Below, piece by piece: positions 1-5,226 of a stretch of 5,226 bases of DNA (positions are counted from its first letter, which is position 1; the number at the start of each line of letters is the position of its first letter). Below the pieces are notes generated by a model. That model made no database searches, was not told the DNA's origin, and was given only the letters and a program-made list of their open reading frames with translations. The DNA is from DASZHC01 sp035938215 (GTDB lineage Bacteria > Verrucomicrobiota > Verrucomicrobiia > Chthoniobacterales > JAFAMB01), in the NCBI GenBank assembly GCA_035938215.1, contig DASZHC010000154.1:1-5226 (forward strand). The letters run 5' to 3'. A program made the translations under genes and the position numbers.

Positions 1-1483
1 CTGTGACCAAAACACAGCCATGCCTGACCGCGTCCGAGTTAGTTAGGCGGACCACGTCTTTGACCACTTGATTCATGTCCACTGGCGCCCGGGCGGTGTT
101 GCCCTTCCTCACCATTTCTCGAATCCCGCGGATGATTTTGCAGGCGCGCTCTCCGTCCAAAGAGATATCGAGCAGAAGTTCCTGCATTTCTCGAGCGTCG
201 ATGTCGCCTCGACCAACGAATCGCTGACCGGCTGCTGCATTCGTGACGATGGCGGTCAGCGGTTGGTTCAATTCATGCGCTAAAGAAGTGGCCATTTCTC
301 CCATCAATGCGACCCGGCCGAGATGGGCGAGTTCCTGACGATGACCCTCTATTTCAAGCGCGCGCTGTCGTCGCTCGGTGATATCGAAGGAAGCCCCCAT
401 CATTTTTAGAGGCTGTCCCGTCGCACCGTAAATCGCGCGTCCTCGGGCGGCTAGCCAGCGCTCCGTGCCGTCCGTTCGAACGACCCGATGGACAACATTG
501 TAGTCGGAGCGGGTAGCTACCGCTTCGGCGATCGCTTTCTCAGTAGCTGTGCGATCGTCCGGAGGCAGTGACTTCAGAAATTGGTCAAAGGTTACTTCTG
601 CATTCGCCGGGAAATCGTACAACGTCCTGGTCCGCTCCGTCGCCCAGATCTTACCGGTTTGCATGTCTCGCGACCAGAGACCAAGGTTGGCTGATTGAGC
701 CGCTAAGCTAATCGTCGCTTCACTTTCTCGCAGCGATTCGTCTGCTTCCTTTCGGGCAAGAGCGGAAGCAAATATTTGGCCGATTGAATGCAAGTCATGA
801 ATGATCTCATCCGACCATTTCCGCTGCTGGCTCGCTGACGTGTATAAGATTGCTCGGGTTGCGCCTGGGGTTTGAGAGAACGGAAAAGCCAGCGCCGAAT
901 TGATGCCGAAGTCTTGAAAGAACTCTTTCTCCGTGTGCGCCTCCGCCGGCAGGTTCTCCGCGAGGTTTGGGAGAACGACGGAGTTGCCCTGCGAGATTTG
1001 TTCGGAAAGCCAAGGCAACTCTTGGTGGGAAAGCGGGAGCGGCGCGGCGTCCGCACCCAGTCTCTGCATTTTGTGAGTAACGCGCAAGCCACCGTCATCG
1101 GTGGAAAGTTCAAAAAATACCCAGTGATCGAGTTTCATCGTATCAACCACCTCGTCCAATCCCGTTTCGATCTCGTGATCGATTTTTTCCGGCAGAATAT
1201 TGACAAACCGCGCCGAAAACATCGCGATCAGACGCTCGAACCGAAGGCGATCATTCAGCTCACGGCGTGTCCGACGAAGGCGAGAGATGTTGCGGAGCAG
1301 AATTAAAATGAGGACGGTTGCAATGACGGCGAAAAGAATGATGCCAATTACGAATCCTTCGTACTTCGTTGAGATTTGATCAGCTGTGATCGAGGAAGGT
1401 AGGAAAGGAAACGCAAAAAGAGTCAGGTGGGCCCCAGCACGCGGGCCACTGCGCAGCGGCAGCTGGAAGAAACCATGCGACAC
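1..1483 (-). CDS. Sensor histidine kinase with TM, GAF, PAS and HisKA domains (3' end outside window)
   Basis: Membrane-anchored two-component kinase that should autophosphorylate on His and pass phosphate to a response regulator not in this window. Reading the minus strand gives 494 codons open through position 1. Residues below count from a GTG at 1483. One hydrophobic segment (about 43-61, GFVIGIILFAVIATVLILL) is followed by basic RNISRLRRTRR, so the rest is cytoplasmic. A GAF domain spans roughly 85-240. A PAS domain spans roughly 259-370, opening with SLAAQSANLGLW (W270) and ending FDITERR. The HisKA helix carries LAHELNQPLTAIVTNAAA with His403 as phospho-acceptor. This H-box matches FixL/DctB-like kinases. 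The ATP-binding domain lies beyond position 1. The start is uncertain: the frame is open from 1507, contains no ATG before the membrane segment, and offers GTG 1483 or TTG 1504, neither with a clear ribosome binding site. Related kinases often have a large N-terminal sensor domain, which is absent here. Family assignment is firm; the signal is unknown. Confidence 0.93.
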   Translation of the reverse strand, partial: MSHGFFQLPLRSGPRAGAHLTLFAFPFLPSSITADQISTKYEGFVIGIILFAVIATVLILILLRNISRLRRTRRELNDRLRFERLIAMFSARFVNILPEKIDHEIETGLDEVVDTMKLDHWVFFELSTDDGGLRVTHKMQRLGADAAPLPLSHQELPWLSEQISQGNSVVLPNLAENLPAEAHTEKEFFQDFGINSALAFPFSQTPGATRAILYTSASQQRKWSDEIIHDLHSIGQIFASALARKEADESLRESEATISLAAQSANLGLWSRDMQTGKIWATERTRTLYDFPANAEVTFDQFLKSLPPDDRTATEKAIAEAVATRSDYNVVHRVVRTDGTERWLAARGRAIYGATGQPLKMMGASFDITERRQRALEIEGHRQELAHLGRVALMGEMATSLAHELNQPLTAIVTNAAAGQRFVGRGDIDAREMQELLLDISLDGERACKIIRGIREMVRKGNTARAPVDMNQVVKDVVRLTNSDAVRHGCVLVT

Positions 1484-1773
1484 ACAAGAAGGAATCGATA
1501 GCAAAAGTTACTTCGGAGCGTCGAGATTAGCAAACTGCGATCGAATCCGCTATCCACTTTCCGCAATGCTTGTTCAGGTGCAGATGACGAAGAGAAAAAC
1601 GCGAATATTATCCCACTGGGGACGCATCTTTTGGGAAGAGCCGCGAGCTTAGCGGAGATGGGTAGAGGATTTAAGTAGAGGGGATCCCCGAGGAAGCGGG
1701 TGCATGCCTGCTGTCTGGGATTCGGAACCGCAATGGAAGCTTTATTCCAGCGGCCGGATTCATACACAAACGC
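1484..1773. other. Spacer of about 290 bp without a convincing gene
   Basis: This is the upstream region of the histidine kinase and the downstream flank of the small ORF that ends at 1774. Frames on both strands cross it, but their translations show no recognisable motif and overlap the kinase antisense or out of frame. Visible structure is limited to a 10-bp perfect palindrome, GGGGATCCCC, at 1680-1689, and a short weak stem CCGC/GCGG at about 1641-1655. I could not identify a convincing -35/-10 pair, although a promoter for the kinase would be expected here. Confidence 0.5.
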
Positions 1774-2052
1774 CTACCCGCGTTTTTGACCGGGGTTTAG
1801 TCCCCATCCATCTGTCTCCGCCGGGTGATTGGTCTTGTCCGCAAAGTCCCGTTTGCACGCTTCCTTGGCATTTCTCTCGGATTCGAATTGACCAACTACA
1901 TTCGATTTGTCCGAAGCGGACGCGAGGAACATCGATCCCCCAATCAGTTTAATTTCCTCAATTTGGTAAATCGGCAAGGAAGGGCCGATGAAAAACCGGC
2001 TCACTCGGTCTTCGCGCTCCCAACGTGGATATACTAATTCGTTCGTACTCAT
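1774..2052 (-). CDS. Small hypothetical protein, 92 aa (tentative)
   Basis: An ATG at 2052 opens a 92-codon frame ending in TAG. I do not recognise a family with confidence. The predicted protein is soluble and charged, with no membrane segment or signal peptide. Around residues 55-70 it contains GQFESERNAKEACKRDF. This loosely resembles the C-terminal pattern of small phage-type or rhizobial hypothetical proteins, in which a G-[EQR]-F-[DE]-[ST] strand is followed by an AKxAA/AC helix. In favour of it being real are the same strand as its neighbours, a position 87 bp after the His-rich gene, and natural-looking residue and codon composition. Against it are the lack of a Shine-Dalgarno sequence (the bases before ATG are ACTCTCCGCT) and the overlap of a comparable opposite-strand frame. 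It could be a decayed gene or chance. Confidence 0.42.
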   Translation of the reverse strand: MSTNELVYPRWEREDRVSRFFIGPSLPIYQIEEIKLIGGSMFLASASDKSNVVGQFESERNAKEACKRDFADKTNHPAETDGWGLNPGQKRG

Positions 2053-2139
2053 AGCGGAGAGTTTGAATGTTAAGTCAGAGACATCCGATAAGGCGGGTTC
2101 TGGATGTGCACCGGCAAACGCACTAAATCACTGGCTAAG

Positions 2140-2403
2140 TTAGTAGGAACCGTCCGCTCTTGCGGGATATTTAGCCGCTTCTTCCGCATGATAGGTGGCA
2201 TGCAAGTGGTGTCCGAGTGCGAGATGGGCGTGATGTCTAGCTTTTTCGTGGCTGCCGCTGGCGTGATAGCTGGCGGCTTCTTGGTTATGGCGAGCGGCAC
2301 TTCTATGGTGCTCCACCGCTTTTCTATGATGGTCTATGGCTTCTTGGGTCATCGGTTTGGAGGGTTTATACCTTGAAACACAATAAGGGTGGTTCCCGGT
2401 CAT
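2140..2403 (-). CDS. Small histidine/alanine-rich helical protein, 87 aa
   Basis: This gene encodes 87 residues, 15 of them histidine, with many Ala and Glu. From about residue 18 to 78 the pattern is a repeated helix of the kind HHxxAxxHHxxAAxHxxEAA, followed by a GSHEKA turn, a second His-rich helix (ARHHAHLALGHHLHAT) and YHAEEAAKY. This matches, from memory, a family of short uncharacterised bacterial proteins built of HHxxAA repeats. There is no signal peptide or membrane segment, so a cytosolic location is likely. The regular His spacing would put imidazoles on one helix face, which suggests metal binding, but that is inference. The ATG at 2403 is preferred over the in-frame ATG at 2352 because GGGAG lies 6 bases upstream. 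It follows the inverted repeat element downstream of the GH130 gene, so it may have its own promoter. Hydrophobic frames on the opposite strand are mirror images of its Ala/His codons. Confidence 0.8.
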   Translation of the reverse strand: MTGNHPYCVSRYKPSKPMTQEAIDHHRKAVEHHRSAARHNQEAASYHASGSHEKARHHAHLALGHHLHATYHAEEAAKYPARADGSY

Positions 2404-2409
2404 TGAGTT

Positions 2410-2414
2410 CTCCC
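2410..2414 (-). promoter_or_regulatory. Shine-Dalgarno of the His-rich gene
   Basis: The minus strand reads GGGAGAACTCAATG, that is GGGAG with a 6-base spacer before the ATG at 2403. It is the clearest ribosome binding site in the window. It fixes the start of the small gene at 2403 rather than at the internal ATG at 2352, whose upstream bases (CCCTCCAAACCG) have no such site. Confidence 0.72.
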
Positions 2415-2482
2415 ATACTTTTTACGAAGGGTTGTTCCTGGTTTCCGAGATGGCATCCGCTCTCTTTGCCAGTCCGAAACGA

Positions 2483-2650
2483 AATCGTTCTCGTCCTTCG
2501 TCGTCGTCCTCGTCCTCGAGAGCGAGCGTGTGGCATTACCGAGCACGCGATCCTCGATATGAAGTCTATTTCAACGCTCTGCGAAATGGTTATCCCTGGG
2601 GTGGCACGTTTCTTTCGAGGACGACGACGAGGACGAGGACGAGAACGATT
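2483..2650. repeat. Interspersed-type element with GAC/GAG-rich inverted arms
   Basis: The left arm (2483-2522) and right arm (2612-2650) are reverse complements over their outer 14 bases: AATCGTTCTCGTCC at 2483-2496 against 2637-2650. Both also share an inner 15-mer, TCGTCGTCGTCCTCG, displaced by a few bases because the right arm carries an extra TCGTCC unit and the left arm an extra TCCTCG. This pattern suggests slippage after an originally exact inverted repeat. About 90 bp of non-repetitive DNA separate the arms. The element fills the gap between the GH130 stop (2657) and the His-rich gene (2403). It could be a non-autonomous mobile or REP-like repeat, or a large hairpin that slows transcription or shields the 3' end of GH130 mRNA. 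Open frames across it encode only low-complexity Ser/Arg/Thr runs and are not genes. Confidence 0.72.
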
Positions 2651-2656
2651 GGGTTG

Positions 2657-4111
2657 CTACTTAGCTAAAGCTGCGAGGAGGGTCTCTAAATCGATGGTCG
2701 CAATTTTGGTTATGGTATCATTCAGACCATAAGGCAGAATTAATCGATCGCCGTGGATTAACGCTCCGCAAGTGTATACGACATTTGGCACGTACCCGCT
2801 GGTCTGGTCGGCCGCTGGCTTCAGAAGTGGTTCATTGAGGCGGCCGATCACCTTCAAAGGATTCTGTAGATCCAACAGCAGGGCGCCGATGCAATATTTA
2901 CGCATCGGGCCGACGCCGTGAGTCAGAACCAGCCAACCCGCATCGGTTGCGATAGGCGAGCCGCAGTTACCTATTTTGACGAATTCCCAGGACCGCGACG
3001 GCCGCAGCAAAAGCTGGGGATCGCTCCAGAAATACAGGTCATCTGAGAACATCAGGTAAAGGTTCTCGTCATCATATCGCGAAAGCATCGCATAGCGTCC
3101 GCCAATCCGCTTCGGGAACAACGCCATCCCTTTGTTCTGGATCGCCGGACCAGTTAAGGTACGGATGCGAAAGCGAAGAAAATCGTCTGTTTCAATGAGC
3201 TGTGGAAGAATGACACGCCCGTCGTACGCGGTATAGGTCGCGTAATAGGTTGGGCGGTCGTCCTCATCAACAAAGCGGACGAAGCGAGCGTCCTCCATGC
3301 CGTGGCTCTCATTCAGCGACACTGGGAAGATGATGCGTTGGGAAAGGGGAGTTGATTTACTGAAATTGAGCTCGTAGTTCGAATTTACGAGCCAATCCAG
3401 GCATTCGATAGCTCTCTTGACGTCTTCACTATGACGCTGGGTCTCGTGAGCTGCACGCCGCAGCGACTCGTCCAGTTCGGTTCGGGTGAATGTAGCACCC
3501 AGGCGATTCATCACCGATCTCGACCAATTGTTCTCCAGGCCTTTTTCTTGCAACTTGTGCAGAAAGATATTCCTGGAAAAAGCGGGGTCGGCCTCGATGT
3601 CTGGTGCGGTTACCAGGCCCGCCGCATGATCCACCTCGATCGAGTGATTGCCTCGGACGACGCCACTGCGAAACCCAATCGAGGAAATGTGACCCTCGCC
3701 GATAGCTCGAAGGGTCAGGATGAAGCGCAGATCTTCTGGTCCCAGGTCTGCCTGGTTCGGATGCGGGACGATTGATGGATTGAATAGCGCCACGGATTCA
3801 ACCGCATATTCTCCGGTAAAGAATGCTCCAATTAAAAGCCGTCGACTCGTTGGAAGAAATGCCTCATTCGACAAATACGCCTCTACTTTCTCGAACTGTC
3901 GCAACCACGATCTTTCCAGGTTTGGGTGTCGGTGAGCGAATTCGTCGCGTAAGCAAGCTAGCTGCGCCTCGACCTCCGGATCAGAAAAAGAGAGAACCCG
4001 TTCAATGATATTGCTGACCTGGTCAGGACTGGCGGGAATGAATGGCCGATTAAGCACCCGATCGATGCTGGGTCGAAAATCGATCGAGCTAACAGTTGTG
4101 AATGGAGTCAT
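2657..4111 (-). CDS. Glycoside hydrolase family 130-type protein (mannosidase/mannoside phosphorylase-like), 484 aa
   Basis: GH130 enzymes act on beta-mannosides by hydrolysis or phosphorolysis, using a five-bladed beta-propeller. The propeller appears to fill about residues 255-475. It shows GMEDARFVRF at 271-280, where the family usually has G-[IV]-EDPR and the Asp (here D274) is the expected general acid. It also shows NKGMALFPKRIGGRYAMLSR at 327-346, a WLVLTHGVG blade at 393-401, and a last blade with GALIHGDRLILPYGLNDT at 449-466. The first 250 residues form an extra, largely helical domain containing LLIGAFFTGEYAVESVALFNPS (92-113) and LRAIGEGHISSIGFRSG (134-150). Short GH130 enzymes lack it, so this is a longer subgroup. 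No signal peptide is visible, so it is probably cytosolic. The ATG at 4111 has no Shine-Dalgarno; the next bases upstream read CCTCCTGCTT. It lies 145 bp after the barrel-domain gene, probably in one operon. Substrate, and hydrolase versus phosphorylase activity, cannot be told from sequence. Confidence 0.9.
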   Translation of the reverse strand: MTPFTTVSSIDFRPSIDRVLNRPFIPASPDQVSNIIERVLSFSDPEVEAQLACLRDEFAHRHPNLERSWLRQFEKVEAYLSNEAFLPTSRRLLIGAFFTGEYAVESVALFNPSIVPHPNQADLGPEDLRFILTLRAIGEGHISSIGFRSGVVRGNHSIEVDHAAGLVTAPDIEADPAFSRNIFLHKLQEKGLENNWSRSVMNRLGATFTRTELDESLRRAAHETQRHSEDVKRAIECLDWLVNSNYELNFSKSTPLSQRIIFPVSLNESHGMEDARFVRFVDEDDRPTYYATYTAYDGRVILPQLIETDDFLRFRIRTLTGPAIQNKGMALFPKRIGGRYAMLSRYDDENLYLMFSDDLYFWSDPQLLLRPSRSWEFVKIGNCGSPIATDAGWLVLTHGVGPMRKYCIGALLLDLQNPLKVIGRLNEPLLKPAADQTSGYVPNVVYTCGALIHGDRLILPYGLNDTITKIATIDLETLLAALAK

Positions 4112-4128
4112 AAGCAGGAGGCATACCG

Positions 4129-4144
4129 TCCGGCAGCTGCCGGA
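4129..4144. repeat. Perfect 16-bp palindrome upstream of the GH130 gene
   Basis: TCCGGCAGCTGCCGGA is fully self-complementary and lies 18 bp before the GH130 start codon. With no spacer it fits a binding site for a dimeric regulator better than an RNA hairpin, although a hairpin with a four-base loop (stem TCCGGC) could also form in the mRNA leader. No regulator is identified. Confidence 0.5.
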
Positions 4145-4150
4145 TCATTT

Positions 4151-4250
4151 GGCTGATTTTCGAGGCGGTGCGAGCCGCACTGGCACTAGTGACGAGCATA
4201 TCTGAATTGATACGCAAGGAGTGATCCGCCGCGGCGGAGGAAAATCAGCC
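4151..4250. repeat. Inverted repeat enclosing two smaller hairpins in the intercistronic gap
   Basis: GGCTGATTTTC at 4151-4161 is the exact reverse complement of 4240-4250, an 11-bp stem closing a 78-bp interior. Inside are a short hairpin GTGCG-AGC-CGCAC (4168-4180), an 8-bp palindrome CACTAGTG (about 4184-4191) and the GC-rich palindrome at 4225-4238. On the transcript between the barrel-domain gene and GH130 this would fold as a multibranched structure. It may be an RNA processing or stability element between cistrons, or a short interspersed repeat. No T-tract follows, so it is not a standard intrinsic terminator. Confidence 0.5.
4225..4238. repeat. Perfect 14-bp GC-rich palindrome after the barrel-domain gene
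   Basis: TCCGCCGCGGCGGA is fully self-complementary and sits 18 bp past the stop codon at 4257. The downstream minus-strand bases (TCACTCCTTGCG) lack a T-run, so rho-independent termination is unlikely. It lies inside the larger inverted repeat 4151-4250. Confidence 0.45.
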
Positions 4251-4256
4251 CAATCT

Positions 4257-5226
4257 TCAAGTTGTTGCTGACCTTTTGATTTCTCTAGCGAGTACTGCTT
4301 CTGCTCGAGTCATCTCGGCCAACGCTAGATGGAAAGCTAGACTAGACTCAGCTCCTTGATTTTGATTAACGCGGTCGGAATGCAATGCATCGCGACAACC
4401 ACCTGTGCTCGAATCGTAGAGTGACTCTCCCAGATCGTTGCGACCGAGGAACCATTCGAAGCAGCGACGTGCCGCCCGCTGCCAAATCAATTCGCCGGTA
4501 AGCGAATACGCTTCAACACACGCGGCGATCATCGCGTAGGCTTCCAGCGGTTGCTGATCAAAGCGAGCGCATTCGTTGCCGCGGGTCCAGAAGCCGTTAC
4601 TGCCGATCGGCGTGAAATGATCTCCATCAGCCATTTGCTGCTCCACCAACCAGCGAAGCGATTGCAAACCAATTTCGACGACCTCGCCTCGCGAAGTCCA
4701 GTATCCAGTGAGTATCACTGCCTGCGAAAGTCTCGCATTGTCGTAAGTTGCTACCGACTCAAACCACATCCAATCTTTCGAAGAATTGGAGCGAAACAGC
4801 TCGACCAGGCGATTGGTGAGAATTTCACGCACCTGATTTGCATTTCGGTCACCGGAGAAGGCTCGCAGATATTCGTGAATCGCAAGTAGAGCGAACGCCC
4901 ATGCTCTGGGTGAGGTAAAATTTTCGACTGTCGGTAGGCCGCGTTGGAACAAGAGTGCGCAGAGATTACGGTGGCCCTCATTTTTTGAGCGACCAAGAGC
5001 GGTGCCAGCGGCCCAAAGCGCCCGGGCGTGGCTGTCTTCCGAGCCCGCTCGTTCCAGCCACCGTCGCTCGTGGTTCATGAAATTTCGAAAGCGACAGGTT
5101 TCTTGATCAAAAGCGTGCCATAAGAACGCGAGGTAGATACTGGCTAGGCGTTCGAATTCGCTCTGAGTCGCGAGACTCGTTGTCTCCTCCAATAGCAACG
5201 TGAGGATGAAAGCGCGCGCGTTATCG
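4257..5226 (-). CDS. Glycosyltransferase-associated (alpha/alpha)6-barrel protein, C-terminal part (5' end outside window)
   Basis: The frame is open from the window edge to TGA at 4257, giving 322 residues. The TTG at 5198 is only an apparent start, because the codons before it read DNARAFILTL, a conserved opening of this domain. Further motifs are RFRNFM (45-50), RRWLERAGSEDSHARALWA (54-72), SPRAWAFALLAI (105-116), a second DNAR in YDNARLSQAV (161-170), PIGSNGFWTRG (206-216), RFDQQPLEAYA (221-231), FEWFLGRNDLGESLYD (256-271), TGGCRDALH (274-282) and NQNQGAESSLAFHLALAEM (287-305). Alternating amphipathic helices fit an (alpha/alpha)6 toroid like those of many sugar-active enzymes. From memory, this region occurs in proteins annotated as GT4-family glycosyltransferases, as a C-terminal domain or an adjacent protein next to GH130 genes; the GT part would lie to the right of the window. 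It is likely cytosolic. A glycan-processing role is inferred and no reaction can be stated. Confidence 0.8.
   Translation of the reverse strand, partial: DNARAFILTLLLEETTSLATQSEFERLASIYLAFLWHAFDQETCRFRNFMNHERRWLERAGSEDSHARALWAAGTALGRSKNEGHRNLCALLFQRGLPTVENFTSPRAWAFALLAIHEYLRAFSGDRNANQVREILTNRLVELFRSNSSKDWMWFESVATYDNARLSQAVILTGYWTSRGEVVEIGLQSLRWLVEQQMADGDHFTPIGSNGFWTRGNECARFDQQPLEAYAMIAACVEAYSLTGELIWQRAARRCFEWFLGRNDLGESLYDSSTGGCRDALHSDRVNQNQGAESSLAFHLALAEMTRAEAVLAREIKRSATT

Noticed and set aside
872..1306. Plus-strand 144-codon ORF and minus-strand frames at 703-1113 and 807-1013
   Set aside because: They overlap the GAF/PAS part of the histidine kinase, whose frame gives clear domain matches. 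Their own translations have no motif.
1423..1767. Minus-strand 114-codon ORF upstream of the kinase
   Set aside because: Its translation is Ser/Arg/Cys-rich without a motif or ribosome binding site and ends inside the kinase N-terminus in another frame. It could be a remnant of a longer kinase N-terminus, but the sequence alone does not support that.
1791..1806. Possible GGGG/CCCC hairpin near the end of the small ORF
   Set aside because: The stem is only four base pairs with no T-run, too weak to call a terminator.
2104..2376. Plus-strand ORF with a membrane-like hydrophobic stretch
   Set aside because: It is the antisense of the His/Ala-rich gene: His (CAT/CAC) and Ala (GCN) codons read backwards give Met/Val and Gly/Ser/Cys, producing an artificial hydrophobic segment.
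2483..2650. CRISPR array or intrinsic terminator
   Set aside because: There are only two arms in inverted, not direct, orientation, without regular spacers. The loop of about 90 bp and the lack of a T-tract do not fit an intrinsic terminator.
2373..2732. Plus-strand 119-codon ORF with Arg-rich runs, and the overlapping 78-codon Ser/Thr-Arg ORF at 2432-2668
   Set aside because: Both run through the inverted GAC/GAG arms, which explain the low-complexity residues, and the first overlaps the 3' end of the GH130 gene. Neither has a recognisable domain.
5196..5198. TTG start codon for the right-hand gene
   Set aside because: The frame continues upstream without a stop to the window edge, and the upstream codons encode the conserved DNARA motif, so the gene starts outside the window.

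Overview
The window reads as bacterial chromosomal DNA of moderate GC content. Every gene I can support lies on the minus strand, so transcription runs from right to left. No 16S, tRNA or other taxonomic marker is present. The gene set (an HELNQPL-type PAS/GAF sensor kinase, a long GH130-type protein beside a glycosyltransferase-associated barrel domain, a tiny His/Ala-rich protein) and an inverted GAC/GAG-rich repeat resemble soil bacteria such as Verrucomicrobiota. Proteobacteria or Acidobacteriota are also possible. This placement is inference from memory of similar loci.

In transcription order, the right end (5226 down to 4257) holds the C-terminal 322 residues of a large carbohydrate-related protein. 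It resembles the helical (alpha/alpha)6-barrel region that follows, or stands beside, a GT4-like glycosyltransferase. Its frame is open through the window edge, so the apparent start at 5198 is artificial. A 145-bp intercistronic gap follows. It contains two perfect palindromes, a small hairpin and an 11-bp inverted repeat. Next comes a complete 484-residue GH130-family (mannosidase/mannoside phosphorylase-like) protein (4111-2657). The two genes probably form one glycan-metabolism unit.

Just 6 bp past the GH130 stop lies an element of about 168 bp (2483-2650), bounded by inverted GAC/GAG-rich arms. It looks like an interspersed, REP- or MITE-like repeat. After it comes a well-supported small gene (2403-2140) for an 87-residue histidine-rich helical protein with a good ribosome binding site, and then a weakly supported 92-codon ORF (2052-1774).

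A stretch of about 290 bp without a convincing gene (1484-1773) precedes a sensor histidine kinase (about 1483 to beyond position 1). That kinase has one membrane segment, a GAF domain, a PAS domain and a HisKA dimerisation domain with its phospho-acceptor His. Its ATPase domain lies outside the window. It has no ATG start and almost no extracytoplasmic sensor region. Nothing in the sequence ties the kinase to the glycan genes beyond proximity and shared strand.
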